Notes: generated from the sequence alone by a model not told the origin. A stretch of DNA of 64,000 nt from Thysanoteuthis rhombus (GCA_963457665.1 OY735212.1:52632338-52696337); one strand, 5' to 3'. Shown: positions 34,465 to 46,299, numbered from the stretch's first letter. Numbers and translations: made by a program.

Positions 34465-36155
34465 AACTGTATCGGTATTTCAGCGGTGGCATTCATTATC
34501 CCGAATCTCTTTATGCTGACGCCAGTTTAGCTGCAATTCTATTGGCTGCCAAATCACTCAGCATACCACTCAGCGTACTGACCATGACACTGCTTTGCAA
34601 ATTAACCTGGAAAGAAGGGGAGTGAATTTGGAGGCATTCTTGATTGTGCCATTGTATTTCCAAAAACACCAATTTTCTATGATTAGTGCAATGTTTTTTG
34701 TTTTGTTTTTTTACGGGACCCTTTTTTTTCGGAATTGAATTTTTTTAATGAATTTACTTTTGTAGTTCAGTTTGATGATTCATATTTCTCAGGAAAAACT
34801 ATATGGAGTTAATGCAATTTATTACAGAAATTGAAGTAATGGAAATGATGAGTTTGTAAATACACTCTAAAACATTTATTGAAATGTTTAAATTATCTTT
34901 TATTTCGTAGAAGTGCATCTTACAGCTGAATGAGTCTGTAAACTAACTAACCAGTATTATCCGCATTTTGTTACTCCACAAAATATTGAATTTGTTTAAA
35001 ATCAATTCATTGCATAAAAAATTCTCATTTTATTTATTTAAAGAAAAATTGAAATTTAACAGAAAATTGAAATTTAAAAAAAGTGTTGGTACTTCCTTCA
35101 TTAAGGTTACAAATGGCAAAAAATAAGAGAATTCATTAGAAAAAAACAAGTAAGTACATGAATTGTGTTGATTCTAATTCACATCATGAATTTTGGCCAT
35201 TTGAAGCAGCTAAACAATAAACGTGTCTGATATATATTTTAAATTCTAGATCTTATCGTAAATAGGTAGAACATTTAATTTAAGTTTCACTATAGATTCC
35301 TTTCTATGCTTACAACTTGTTCTGCTCTAGCTGGTAATACTAGTAGTACTGCGAAGTAAGAATAATTTTGATATTGTGTCATTTTTTTTACTGTTAATTT
35401 TTTACTGCACCATAAAGATGCTGAAATAGTTTATAAAAGCAATTATTTGATAATCAATTTTCATCAGATTAAGTATTGTAATCATTATTGATTTAAAAAA
35501 TGTTAAACTATTGCTTACGTTATTCTTGATTTTCCACATTTGGATATAAAATAGCCATAATAGTAGCCCTGTTAGTTAGTTTTTTGTTCATTATGTCATT
35601 CCGTTATAAAATGTAGTGCGTACTGTAACGTAAAAGAAATTAGTTAGTTTACAAACTCATTCAACCATGAAATGTACTCCTCGAAGTAAAAGGTAATTTT
35701 GATGTCTTAATGAATAGTTTTTTAGTTTCTTTTAAAATTCATCATTCCCATAATTTCAATTTCTGTAATAAATCGTATCAACTCCACATAGATTATAAAA
35801 TTGAACAATAGAAATCAATTAATTCTCTAAAATAATTCAAATACAAAAAAAAAACGATTTTAGTATTTATATCAGTATAAATTGTTTTAATTCAATAGTT
35901 TGTAAAAATAAGGCCCCGTAAAAATAACCACATCGCAGTGATTATAGAAAATAAAAAGTCTATAGGTATTTTTGGAAATACAATGAAACAATGAAGTATG
36001 CCATCGAATTCACTCCCCTTTTTCTGGGTTAATTTGCGAAGCAGTGATATGATAGGGACGTTAAATGATTCGACAGCCAATAGAATCACAGCCAAATCGG
36101 CGTCGGCATGAACAGATTCAGGATAATGATATGGACGTGCATTTCAGAAATCAGA
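34465..36155. mobile_element. Long inverted-repeat structure, ~490 bp arms, unknown
   Basis: The left arm (34465-34955) is the diverged reverse complement of the right arm (about 35660-36155). Paired blocks include ATTATCC(C/T)GAATCT, TG(C)CGACGCC, GATTCTATTGGCTG, CACTGCTT, GCAAATTAACC, GGGGAGTGAATT, CATTGTATTTCCAAAAA, TACGGGGCC / TACGGGACC, TATGTGGAGTTGATAC / TATGGAGTTAATGC, TTTATTACAGAAATTGAA and GAGTCTGTAAACTAACTAA / GAGTTTGTAAACTAACTAA. The centre of about 700 bp is AT-rich with no coding signature. It may be a foldback transposon or two inverted copies of one repeat. Confidence 0.75.
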
Positions 36156-36194
36156 ATCAAAGAATTGCTGATGATTGGTATCAGACTTGAGAAC

Positions 36195-36645
36195 GTAGAG
36201 GAAACTTAGTGAGAAACTGAGTCGCTCTTAATAGTCGCTTAATGACATAAGAATCAATAATATAAAGATTAGAATAGACAAGGCGCATGAACATAGTAAA
36301 TGTAGACTTAGCAGAGATAGAGATGAGACAATAGACCAACTAGTAAGTGAATGCAGCAAATTAGCCCAGAAGGAGCACAATAACAGATATAACTGGTTGG
36401 GGATGATCTTCCACTGGAAATAGTGCAAAAGCAAAACTAAAACAAAATCAAAAACTTGCCGGAGATCTTATTTACGGAAGGTAGCAGTAGTGCCAACTTA
36501 GGTCAGAGCACTTGGAACAGTCTCGAAGAGTCTAGCCAAGTGGCTGGAAGAACTGGACAATTCCAGGCTTTAGAACAACATTAAGAAGACAGGAGAATTT
36601 ATCAACAAAATATTCTGAATATAAAGGGAAGATGAACGCAATGGT
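36195..36645 (+). pseudogene. R4/R2-like element, CCHC to C-terminus, decayed
   Basis: From about 36255 translation gives IKIRIDKAHEHSKCRLSRDR, DETIDQLVSECSKLAQKEHN, then after frameshifts a VRALGTVSKSLAKWLEEL block near 36500-36560. These correspond to IKTKIDRTQTNSKCRMCGER, DETVNHITSECSQLAQKEY and ALGTVPKTLRGRLEEI in the copy at 55.7-56.2 kb. One finger cysteine has become Ser (CRLS instead of CRMC), and the endonuclease region with RPD is missing between about 36430 and 36480, so it carries an internal deletion. Confidence 0.7.
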
Positions 36646-36948
36646 CCAAATAATTAATCGAATAATGCAATTACCTAATGTCGTACAATAAATGAAGATT
36701 TCCACACAAAATATACTCTTGAAATTGTTTTGGTGTTAGAAGTAGTTAATGTTGCAATAGCAGCGATACTAGTCATTGGTACAATCGTTGATATGTGGAC
36801 GGTCGTAATGACTGTATCATGAACGAAAACCTGGGCGGTCGTAGGCTGAGAACATATCACTTTGCATATTTGCAACAAATAAAGCGATTGTAGATTTTTC
36901 CGATGCTAAACTAAATTTTGGATTTTTCCGCTGCTAGACCAGGATATA

Positions 36949-36990
36949 CAGTGATCCCACTCTGGGTGGTTACCCTTGGTGGGATCACTG
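36949..36990. repeat. Short perfect hairpin
   Basis: CAGTGATCCCAC and GTGGGATCACTG are perfect reverse complements 18 bp apart. There is no T tract, so it is not read as a terminator. Confidence 0.8.
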
Positions 36991-37130
36991 GTCATAAAAT
37001 CAGACACTTTTCGATCCTCATGGAATTTCCAGCATTTGTAATAAAGTTGTTTTTTAAAGATATGGATTAGGTGCAACAAATGCATTTCAACGCATACAAA
37101 ATTACAGAAACAGGTTGACTGCTATAGGGC

Positions 37131-37300
37131 GTTGGTTAGTAAGCTAATCTTACAAACTATTACCTTTTAGTTAGTGCCCCATATTTGTGGTCTTGAGCCA
37201 GACTGAGTTAAATTCAGTAAAAATCTAAGCGTTTGTCGTAGAGCGATGGTTAATATCGCCTCGCTGCTCATTGCTCACGAGTTCGATCCTTAGTGGGTGT
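37131..37300 (+). repeat. SINE-like tRNA-derived piece
   Basis: GTCGTAGAGCGATGGTTAAT at 37235-37254 resembles an A-box region, and CACGAGTTCGATCC (B-box core GTTCGATCC at 37281-37289) follows about 35 bp later. A preceding sister phrase (GGCGTTGGTTAGTAAGC, TTGAGCCAGACT) suggests a dimer, as at 20.2 kb. Confidence 0.5.
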
Positions 37301-37349
37301 AAGACTACTGTCGCCTTTCTAACAAATTCTGTTAAATTTTGCACGTATC

Positions 37350-37560
37350 TATTAAGCTGATGCAAAAGTTTTCAGCGTAATGTTTTTCGCTGTGCATTTT
37401 ATAACCCGTGTGAGCATATTTTTTGAAAATTGTTCAGTAATACTTTCACCAAATTTTGGTGGAAATCATGGCTGTGTATGAAATGCAGATTCGACATTGT
37501 TCACTCTTCATGTTTAATCTGGGGTAAAAGAACCGAAGCTTATGGCAACAATGCAGTAAG
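37350..37560 (+). pseudogene. Mariner 5' end relic
   Basis: A leader (CTGATGCAAAAGTTTTCAGC) is followed by an ATG at about 37467 and MAVYEMQIRHCSLFMFNLG, which resembles the mariner transposase N-terminus (pattern ..IR..LL(Y/F)EF.LG). The frame shifts after about 20 codons, and the sequence passes into family D repeat near 37580. No catalytic region is present. The assignment rests on a short segment and could be wrong. Confidence 0.4.
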
Positions 37561-37629
37561 AGTTAGCACGTATAGGCCAACGTTAGGGGGACAGGTGCGA
37601 ACTGCATTCCCCTCACTGCGGGCTAAAAA

Positions 37630-37755
37630 CAGTCAAGTTTTCAAGTTTCGGGCAAATCAGTATCATTTCGGGCAAAATCGCATAAATTGTCGTGAAAATA
37701 AAGCCCTCTGTCTCTCTTAACGAAAGAGACCCCGTGTCTCTATATAAGCACGTGT
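37630..37755 (+). repeat. Interspersed repeat family D
   Basis: TTTCGGGCAAATCAGTATCA, TTTCGGGCAAAATCG, GCCCTCTGTCTCTCTTAACG, parallel to 30.57-30.64 kb and, inverted, to 16.5-16.6 and 33.5-33.6 kb. Confidence 0.55.
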
Positions 37756-38094
37756 CAAGTATATTGAAAAGCCCAAAAAGACCATTTCAAGCTCAAGAAC
37801 AAAGAATGCTGTGTAAAACTTCATAACATGAAAACTGATAAAGTGGAGGAACGTTCAAGTGAAGATGAAGCAAATAGAACACGTGGAGAAGAATTAAAAG
37901 TGAATCAGTCAACAAATTTGGATCATGCATTGGAACAGAAAAAGGTATTTCCGGGGCCTTGATTCCTTAAAGAAAATTGTCATGTTTAGCGTTTTCACTT
38001 CTCTTGCAAGTCACATGGTCTTGATTATTTAGTACCATCTTTTTCCAGTGTTAGTCATTTTCGACGGACATGTTTTTTTGTTTGTTTTTTTTCT
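37756..38094. other. No gene recognised
   Basis: Sequence without recognisable coding or repeat structure. Confidence 0.45.
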
Positions 38095-39000
38095 ACCTCA
38101 GCCAACGTCTGTTCGTTCATCTGTTCGTCTGTCCACTCAATATCCCCGAAAGTTCTTAATGGATTTCAATTAAATTTTGTAGATAAGGTAAGGAAGGGGT
38201 GATATAAAAATTCTGATTAAGAAATATTTTCTGTTTTTTTTTTTGTTTTTTTTTTCACCAATTACTTTATATATACGCTCATGACTGTCCAGGCTCTCAA
38301 TTATTTTGTATGTAATTCTGTGGGGTAATGGACAAAAAGCTACAAGAGTGTTGAGTGTATTTTTGAGCAGATCCATACAAAATTATCCCCCTAACGTCGG
38401 AGTTATGTCCAAACCACATAATATCGCCTTAATTTCATGTCTCTCTACAGGATGTCTCCGAAAGTCATCATTGAATTTCCATGACATTATGTGGAAGGGT
38501 GGGCAATTAACGAAGCAGGAAATGATTATATTTTGGTACAGATACCTGTTCAATCTCACCTACGTCTCAGATGTATGTCAAAATCATATAATATTGGCAA
38601 TTTTTCTTCTCCATGAATTTCAATCAAATTTTGTGGAAATAACTGATTAAATCAATAGGCGAGTCCACGCACAATTAGCCCCCCCCCCCAAACACACACT
38701 ACGTGGTAATTATATGTCCAAGCCACATAATATCGCTAAAATGCCATGTCTCTCCACAGAATATCTCCGAAAAGGATGAATGAATTTCTATGAAAATTTG
38801 CGAAAGGACTGAAAATTGAACTAGAAAGGGATGGTAAAATTTGGGAGTGGATCCAGAAATTTCCTTCTGATTGAGAGATTTTCTTCTGTTTTTTTTTTCT
38901 CTATTATGTTCACGTATACACTCATGGCTGTCTCAAAAAGTTATCCATGAATTTCAATGACACTTTGTTGAAGGTTAACAATAAACTACGAGATTACTAA
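38095..39000 (+). repeat. Interspersed repeat family B, tandem-like block
   Basis: The phrase CATGTCTCTCTACAGGATGT, CTCCGAAAG, ATGAATTTC recurs about 310 bp later as CATGTCTCTCCACAGAATAT, CTCCGAAAAG, GAATTTC (38438 and 38741), as do GTCCAAACCACATAATATCG / GTCCAAGCCACATAATATCG (38408 and 38717) and the T-rich plus ATACGCTCATG / ATACACTCATG blocks near 38275 and 38925. Non-coding. Other copies lie at 13.8-14.2 (+), 17.2-17.45 (-) and 59.5-59.7 kb (-). Confidence 0.75.
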
Positions 39001-40195
39001 GATTTGAGTATTATATTTGGTTTGAAAGGGTTTCTTTTTCCTAATTCATGTTCTCTGATTATTCCACTTCAACTCCTCAAAGGTACTCCACTGTTGTGGC
39101 TTCGTACCTATACTAAGCTTACATAAGAGTTGACTCACCATGGAGAAGGGGCTAGCAAACTTAACTCGCTCGAAGTTCGAACCCCTGTGTCGTTCGTTTG
39201 CTTCAATCTTGTCCCTGACCTTCGTACCAACGTGGAAATTTAAAGATTCACAAAGGCCAACTGATGAAGGCTTTGATTGGAGTGTATTCACGGTGCAGGA
39301 TGCTGGTTATTAACACAGGGACAATGAGCGTTTCGAATGATGGGAAAACGACGCTCCAAAAGGAATGAAGAAATTCATTGACAACTTAGTTACAGATTCA
39401 AGGTAAGCTTTTCCATTGATAGTATATGGATAACTGCATCGATCATTGTCGCATTTTACGCATAGAACACGAAGACAAATTGAAATAAGGTTCGTTGTTG
39501 ATTGCATGAGAAATCTGAATCAGTCGGTTTTTCTCCTTTTGTCTTTAAAAGTAAAACTAGTTTAATTTAACTCCACCCAAATTCAGCGACGTCATACTAA
39601 TTCAAGTCACTATGATCTCTTATTGGTTATAGTCAACCAACCAGCACAAAGTGAGGCGATTAGAAAAGACTCCTCCTCCGCCTCCTCCTCTTCAGTAAGT
39701 ACATTGGTCATTGCTTTCATCCAATCCACTAAAGACGGTCAATTGCCAACATCGCCAAGTGTCTTCTTGGGGACTCGACATCAAAAGGATCGCAGTTATT
39801 CAAGTTTTGATAACCTTTTTATGACTGCTGAAATTACCAGGAACTCCTTAATCACTTAACTGCTATCACCTCAGTGGGCTGGATTCTCGTTGGGTGTCTC
39901 GTAAGGCTCATCGTTTCCGACAAAATACCCATTTTTTTCTAGTACATTCATGTATATCATTGGTTAACGTGTTCAAATCAGAGTCGTTTGCACAGTTCCC
40001 TATGGATCAACTTCCCTTCCAAGTCATGTTTATGTTTGTCCTCATTCAGGGCCAACTTACTGTATTTGTTTATTTTATGAATTTCAGTCCGGTGACCCCA
40101 TCTCCACATTGTTTACATTTGATATTTTACTGTATCTTCACTATCTTGACCATATTGTAATAGTTATTGTATGAGATGACAGGTTCCTCGGTCAT
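39001..40195. other. No gene recognised
   Basis: Several short frames (for example 39623-39859 with a Ser run from a CTC/TCC-rich stretch) show no domain signature. Sequence is less repeat-like than the surroundings. Confidence 0.35.
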
Positions 40196-40690
40196 TTACT
40201 CGCATCTTCTGCACGACTAAAATTCCCGCAAAGCAGGCCAGATGCATCTGAGTCATGGAGTAGCGGTGGCAGCAGCAATAACAGCGTTACCAAGGACAAC
40301 CACGCTAAAACATCTTGGCGTTTTCTCGACTACAGCAGGGAAACCAAACTTTAATCAGTCGCGGGAAGAAAGACCCGGTTGGACGGCGACGCTGCACTTC
40401 CGGTTGTAGATGAACAGGCAGAATTATTGATTTCCTTCCCTGTGCTTAACTCCCAACCCAACTCACTTCATGTTTTCAGACCTGGGAAAAGAACAGCTGC
40501 TGAAGCCAGTCGTTGCCAAGACGACTCTAGATAGCAGCAATTTTCCGCCATTTTAATGAAGCAGGCATCGACTCTGGAGCTCTTGCATCTCTGGAGGGAG
40601 GAAAAGTTCAAGTGTGGTGTTACGCTTCCGGTTGACACAGAGGTTTACAGGGGTAATCGGTGTCGATCCACGACGATAGACTGAAGGGTT
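40196..40690. other. Mixed-composition unique island, possible promoter
   Basis: A stretch richer in CG dinucleotides than the flanks, with CGTTACCAAGGACAACCACG, CACTTCCGGTTG (ETS-like, 40395), TTTTCCGCCATTTTA (reverse of a YY1-like ATGGCGG site, 40543) and CGCTTCCGGTTGAC (ETS-like, 40624). No TATA box or adjacent exon can be shown. It is one of the few places where a host promoter or first exon could lie. Confidence 0.3.
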
Positions 40691-40730
<40 letters not shown>

Positions 40731-40754
40731 ATATATATATATATATATATATAT
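40691..40754. repeat. (TATC)n-(TA)n microsatellite
   Basis: About nine TATC units running into about 25 bp of TA. Confidence 0.96.
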
Positions 40755-42000
40755 GTCTGTCTCCCCGGTGTTAAATACGCAACTATCTAACCCTCTCAAC
40801 CAATGTGCCTAATTTCACTAATGTGACGTGAAGCATCCGTAGGTTAGACGCGAGAGGAGGGTCGTGAGACAGTGTTCCTAGAATGGATACAATAAATAAC
40901 ATTCGAAAAGGTTTTGACATTACAGCTACTTTTAAGGGGCACATCAAACTGCCCTTTTTTAATGATACAATAAATTAATGAATGTGTTGTTCATTGAAGG
41001 CCGAAATGGCAGTTTGAAATTCCCTCTTGAATTCCATTGAGTACAACAGTTGTGTATTTCTTCATGCAATGGTTGATGCTAAAGTAGCCAGCATGTTTAA
41101 GACAAAATTTTCTATTTATACAAATTCATAGCATCATTATTCAGTCATCACTGTATTTTCCATTATTTTATGTAATCGTATGCTACCTTTCAGTTAAATT
41201 GCGCATTTCCTCACATTATGTTGCATTTCTCTTGCTTCCTACAACCTTACACCGTATTTCTGTTGAACTGTGTATTCAAAGAACGATTTTGGCTTTGATT
41301 CAATGGATTTTTGGGGGGAAGCTTCCAGTATTCTAAACTCATTGCGACCAGTGGCCAGACAAGTGGTGTTGCATTGAACGAAACAAGTGATAGTCTCAGG
41401 ATGAAATATCTGGGGGAAAAGTAGCTTCTGGAAGAACTTCCTATCCCAGTTCCATGAATACTGGGTCGCATCTGAAAGATCAGGTTGGTATTTTTATGAA
41501 ACAAAAAAATTGGAACCTTCCTTTCGCAATAAGTTTGCATCAAATGTTGGTTGAAAAGAGGATGAATGGTGGAATCAGGGAGTTCTTTTTTTATTCTGTC
41601 AAACAATGAACTCATTTCATCTGACCATCTCCGACCACATGGGGAGGCGGCAGAACACAGGGGAATCTGACTTCTCCAGCTTCGACTGACGCTGACCCCT
41701 GAGCCAAATCTAGGGATGCAGACAGGCCTGGTTGATGCAATGTTTTAGAAAAAAACCCGCACGAGATGTGAAGAACGGGCAGGCTGGGTCATTTTTAATA
41801 CTATGGTCACACATAACAGGAACTCATTACCGACTGAGTAACCACCCAGTGCCTGTTCATGCTTTTGCAGTAACGTCCACTCTGATACGTTGTCAAGCTA
41901 CATCAGGGCTTCGCAAATGTTCTTCGAGATATAATGGTTGGATAATTTCCTTGTACGTCAATGAAAATATATATTCAAATAATTAACATAAACATAATTA
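40755..42000. other. No gene recognised
   Basis: The minus-strand frame of 122 codons at 41247-41615 has no domain I recognise; the base composition is not distinctive. Confidence 0.4.
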
Positions 42001-42004
42001 TACA

Positions 42005-42058
42005 TGCTCTCTCTACCCCTATCTCTCTCTCTTTATCGTTCTCTCTCCCTCTCTCTCC

Positions 42059-42091
<33 letters not shown>

Positions 42092-42097
42092 GTCCAC

Positions 42098-42131
<34 letters not shown>
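42005..42131. repeat. CT/TA/TATC compound microsatellite
   Basis: CTCTCT-rich run to 42072, TA run to 42091, then nine TATC-type units (42101-42131). Confidence 0.95.
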
Positions 42132-42132
<1 letters not shown>

Positions 42133-42650
42133 CCGATGATGTCTGCACATTTGATACTGTGTACCGTCTGCAATTTTGATGATTGATTATATATTGCATC
42201 GCCTCATCTTCGAGTATCCAATATTAATATAGAAATCTGTTTTATTCTCATAAGACTACTGCTATAATACGAATGGTTGCTATGCAGCTTCGTTTAACCT
42301 ATCAAAATGGCGCCATATCCAGCAAAAGGTCGAGCAAAGACGCGAGAAAGTGTTTATTAACTTTGGGTGGAGAACATTTCTGTTTCATCATGGAGACTGT
42401 TCCATCCTGAAAGCTATCAACATTGCCTCAAAAACGAGCTACAAATAACAGAATACACTCGAGGCAGGCGATAAAACACTGGCATTTTATCCAGACGAAT
42501 CAGTTCGTTTGAAATAACTCTTCCTGCTTCCTGTTATTCATATCAACCTGATCATTGCTTCGAGTCAGTTGCATATAGTTACTTTAGCGCAAGGCCGTAA
42601 TTCACCGAGGCTGTTACACCTAGGGATGCTTGATTGGAGGGGTGGGGGGT
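42132..42650. other. No gene recognised
   Basis: TCAAAATGGCGCC at 42302 resembles a YY1-type site; otherwise no feature. Confidence 0.35.
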
Positions 42651-42651
42651 A

Positions 42652-42718
<67 letters not shown>
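42651..42718. repeat. (CA)n-(TA)n microsatellite
   Basis: About 20 bp CA followed by about 48 bp TA. Confidence 0.96.
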
Positions 42719-42720
<2 letters not shown>

Positions 42721-42840
42721 GTGTACTGTAAAGAGTGAGATTGACTCGGGAGTAAAATGTTTAGAGGTAAGGTTTATTAATCCTTAGATGTAAATTGCCC
42801 AGACATGTTTCGGGATTCTTCCCATCTTCAGTGGTGTGTG
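42719..42840 (-). repeat. Short unit between (TA)n tracts with CTGAAGA...GAAAC motif
   Basis: On the minus strand CACTGAAGATGGGAAGAATC is followed by CCGAAACATGTCTGGGC. CTGAAGA, a GGG/CCC pair and GAAAC imitate the hammerhead core with one extra base. The unit is framed by (TA)n on both sides like those at 25.0 and 28.9 kb. Confidence 0.65.
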
Positions 42841-42898
<58 letters not shown>

Positions 42899-42918
42899 TG
42901 TATGTGTTTGTGTGTGTA
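42841..42918. repeat. (TA)n-(GT)n microsatellite
   Basis: About 20 bp TA followed by GT-rich sequence to about 42918. Confidence 0.95.
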
Positions 42919-44395
42919 CGTGGTGGACGATTCGATACGATGTATCAGACATTATGATAATAGTTAATATGGAAACTTAGTTTAATCTAAATAAGTTTTA
43001 TTCTTATTTTTGTGGCATGCTCCTGTATCTGGTGATGCCTTGTTGAATGAAGATGGTATCATCACATACAGAAGCAATAAACACCCAAACGTTGCAGGTT
43101 AGTACACACACTACATATACACCTGTGAAGCAACCAATATCATTACATTATTATTGATTTTTGACCATTTTTCATTTCATCTTAGTTCAATACCTTATCA
43201 GTGAACTATGGTAGACGAGCCAACGGACTAGAAGTAATTTAACTGGTTTATATCAATATCACTGATATTACACTCTGTTCCAACAAACTTAAATTGAAGA
43301 GTATATTATCAAGAGACAAAAGAAGTAAAAAAATTCAATATGTGGAAAGGGTTTACCTGTAAAATTTATGACAACAAGACCCGTAATCAAACGGTCACCG
43401 ACCATCTGCTTTGGTTGTGTTCGGTTGTTTTTCGACTAGACAGACTGTAACTGATCAAGAGGATCTACATGTCGTTAAGACACCTACAAAACATCTCGGT
43501 AAAGTTCTTGCACCATAACCTTATGTTTTTTTAATTGTTTTTTTTTCTCCAAATTCTGAAGTCGAAATTAGGTTTTATTTTTGATAAAATTAGTAGAAAC
43601 GTTCCTGACGAGCGATCTTTTCTGCCAACGCAATGATAATAATAACAACAGCAATAACAACCCTCCAACTTCTATTCCGACTGAGAACGATTTCTGCAAT
43701 ATTTGTATTGTTATATCAAATAAATAAAAAATTAGAATATATTTTTGTATAAATACATTTATTTATTTACGTATATATCGATTTTGCTCAATCGGTAAAA
43801 TAGCCTCCTGGCAATCAGTTCGTCGTGTGTTCAAATCATTTTACAAATCGGTTTACACCCTTAATTCTGTTGAGGTTATTCTTGTTCTTGTCCTTGATGT
43901 GGTAGGAAAATAAAGTCAACTCCAGTTTGGGAGTTAGACAATAACTCAATGTAACAACAACAAATGCAATAGAGTTTGAAGCCTTTCCCCTCTTCCCTTC
44001 AATGACTCAGTGGATAAAATATATGATAAAAATCTGCTTTTTCAGAGACCCTAAACGAACACTGGAACTGGGGTTTTTATGAATTGTCTGAACAAAGAGA
44101 AATTCCATTGACCTGTTTAGATAGGGTCGATTCCTGCTTAACCACGTGACAATGAATGGAAAGGAGTACGTTTATTTATTTAGATATTTATTTAGTGGCT
44201 ATGTAGTTCATGACATTCCCTTATTTAGGCAACTGGGATGTTACAGTTTCAGGAATGAAGACTATTCGTAAATTTGAACGAGAGATCAACCTGTCATTTA
44301 TATTTATATGTGTGTATATGTGTGTAATCATACTTATCATTACACACATACTCATACGTATACGCACACACACATACATATATATGATCATCAGC
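42919..44395. other. No gene recognised
   Basis: A possible SINE-like phrase (TGCTCAATCGGTAAAATAGC, GTGTGTTCAAATC at 43786-43838) is too degenerate to call. Confidence 0.4.
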
Positions 44396-44770
44396 TGCTG
44401 TAAGTCCACTGAGGAAAGAAGGCCTTTCCCTCTCCTTCCATGACCAGCATGATTGTCATGTCTTATCTGTGAAGGTTTCTATCTGTTCTCTCCATCTTGT
44501 GCCTGGCCTTCTCCTGCTACGTTTGCCATCACATGGGCACCAATCGGTTAGCATTTTGCTCTAACTGTTGTTCCTTCTTTTCTTTATGTACCGAGCCCAT
44601 CTCCATTTTAGTTGCTAAATTACTTGAACGCTACCTTCCATCCTGGTCCTATTTTCGGTCCATGTTGATATTTTTCTATCCTTAAGAGTTATTCCTAACA
44701 TTGCTCTTTTCATTGCCCTCTGTGTTGTTCTGAGTTGGTTTCCGAGTGACTTTCTAAGTTTCTGGGTTAT
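44396..44770 (-). pseudogene. RTE-type non-LTR retrotransposon, C-terminal region
   Basis: On the minus strand, mostly in one frame: KSLGNQLRTTQRAMKRAMLG, ITLKDRKI, TWTENRTRMEGSV, one stop, QLKWRWARYIKKR, KMLTDWCPCDGKRSRRRPGT, RWRENR, then after a frameshift GEGKAFFPQWT and a short tail (CAGCTGATGATC). This matches the RTE pattern QRAMER.MLGI..RDR, W..RT...DV, LKW.WAGH..R, RR.RGRP..RW.DD and a final QWT. The protein would be the RT C-terminal segment of an element that primes copying at its target. Internal stops and absence of the RT core make it a relic. Same family type and strand as 7.13-7.25 kb. Confidence 0.8.
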
Positions 44771-45239
44771 CAAATGAAAATGCTTTAACTAAACAATGAA
44801 ATAAATCAAAAGAACAGATGATTTATTACTAATTTTACCAAATAATCAATATTTGAAGTTATGCAGACAATTTATTTCTCCAAATGAAATCATTCCATAT
44901 GCAATTGAAGATTCATGTACTCTATACCACTTAAGAAGTTGGCGATGAAAAAGAATTCCTTAATCAGATCCTTAAGTCTAGAGATGGAGTTACAATATAC
45001 AATGGGGAAAAAGAAGTACTTAAACAATTGCAAAATATTCATTCAATATATTTTCAATGCTTAAGTGTACTTAAAATTTACGTAGGTGATGTGTTTTGTT
45101 ATAAAATTAAGAATTATCAAGAAAAATACCTATTCCCAAACATACGATGCAGAATAGAATATAAACAAAATGGAAAGGAGGATCTCATAGTTTAACACTT
45201 AGTTGTATAGGTCTGGTTCGCTATTACTATAAGGAGACG
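44771..45239. other. No gene recognised
   Basis: AT-rich; GATACAATATACAATGGGGA-like phrases may be a Tc1 end but no clean inverted partner was found. Confidence 0.4.
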
Positions 45240-45259
45240 TTTTTTCGTAACCGTTCACG

Positions 45260-46110
45260 AACCCTTTGCAACATTCTTTCGAAATTTTGGTCCACTCTTC
45301 CTTTTTAAACGACCTTCAAATCATCAATGTTTTTTTTCGGACCCTGTGATAGTTTGATCGTTCAATCTTCCCCATAAACCTTCGACTGGATTCAAGTCAG
45401 GTTGACAAGGCCACTGAAGCACCCCAACATTGTTCTGAACAGATCATTTGCGAGTTACTCTCTCTGTATGCTTCAGGTGATTATCTTGTTGAGAGATCCA
45501 ACCCTCTTCAAGCCCCATCTGTTGCACCAAAGCGATAAAATCAGCTTCCAAAATACTCTGATACTCCGCTCTATACATATTCTTTTCAATCACGTGATGT
45601 TTCCTCGAATCATTGAAAGAGAAATATCCCAAAACCATGGTGCTTCCACCCCCTTGCTTTACTTTGGGAATGGTGCTTTCTCGATCATAACTGCATTCAT
45701 CTTTCCCCAATATATGATCTTTGTTTCGTTAACCGAAGAATATTTCAAGAAATTATCAAGCTTCTGTAAATGGCCACGAGCAAACTTCCTCTGAAAACCG
45801 CTGTGCCTTCCTTTCAAAAAAAGGTTCGGCACAAAATTTCAGACAATTCCTTTGCAGTTTATCGACAATGATTCTCTTAGTAACCAATATTCCAGGTGCT
45901 CTTGAATAATCTTGGATCTACTTTCAACTTACCATTGGATTTGCTTTGACTTTTCATAGCATTTTTCATGAAGAAATTTCTCATGGAGTGTCAGTTCAAG
46001 GTAGTTTTTTGGTGGTACCAAACTTTTTCCACTTCAGAATGAACGAACTGATGGTACCAACAGAGAAATTCATTGTTGTAGTAAGTAGCGAATGATGACT
46101 GTGATCACAC
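45260..46110 (-). pseudogene. Tc1-type transposase, decayed
   Basis: On the minus strand: NFSVGTISSFILKWKKFGTT near 46070-46010 (paired-like helix-turn-helix), KVDPRLFKS near 45930, KVKQGGGSTMVLGYFSFND near 45670-45615, SQQDNHLKHT near 45500-45470 and WPCQPDLNPVEGLWGRL near 45415-45360. These are the Tc1 blocks VKHGGGSVMVWGCFS, QQDNDPKHT and WPSQSPDLNPIENLWG in the right order. The second catalytic Asp (QQDN) and the Glu of VEGLW remain. Frameshifts and a stop elsewhere break the frame, so it is inactive. I could not pair terminal inverted repeats with confidence. Confidence 0.85.
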
Positions 46111-46295
46111 CATACAATAGGGGAGTATTTTGGAACATTCCCAAAATTTTTTACTCTAAAACATTTTGAAGTGATTCAAATATTGCGTAATTTTGCATCG
46201 TATCTACTGTTTACTTGGGTTGAAATAAAATCACATATCTAATCTATTGCTACTATAATCTATCTCCAACGCATATCCCTTCAAGCAGCGCCTCT

Positions 46296-46299
<4 letters not shown>

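Noticed and set aside
39623..39859. Host coding exon with SSSASSSS run
   Set aside because: Short, low complexity from CTC/CCTCCTC sequence, no recognisable domain.
45402..45794. A 130-codon plus-strand frame
   Set aside because: Antisense to the Tc1 transposase blocks on the minus strand.
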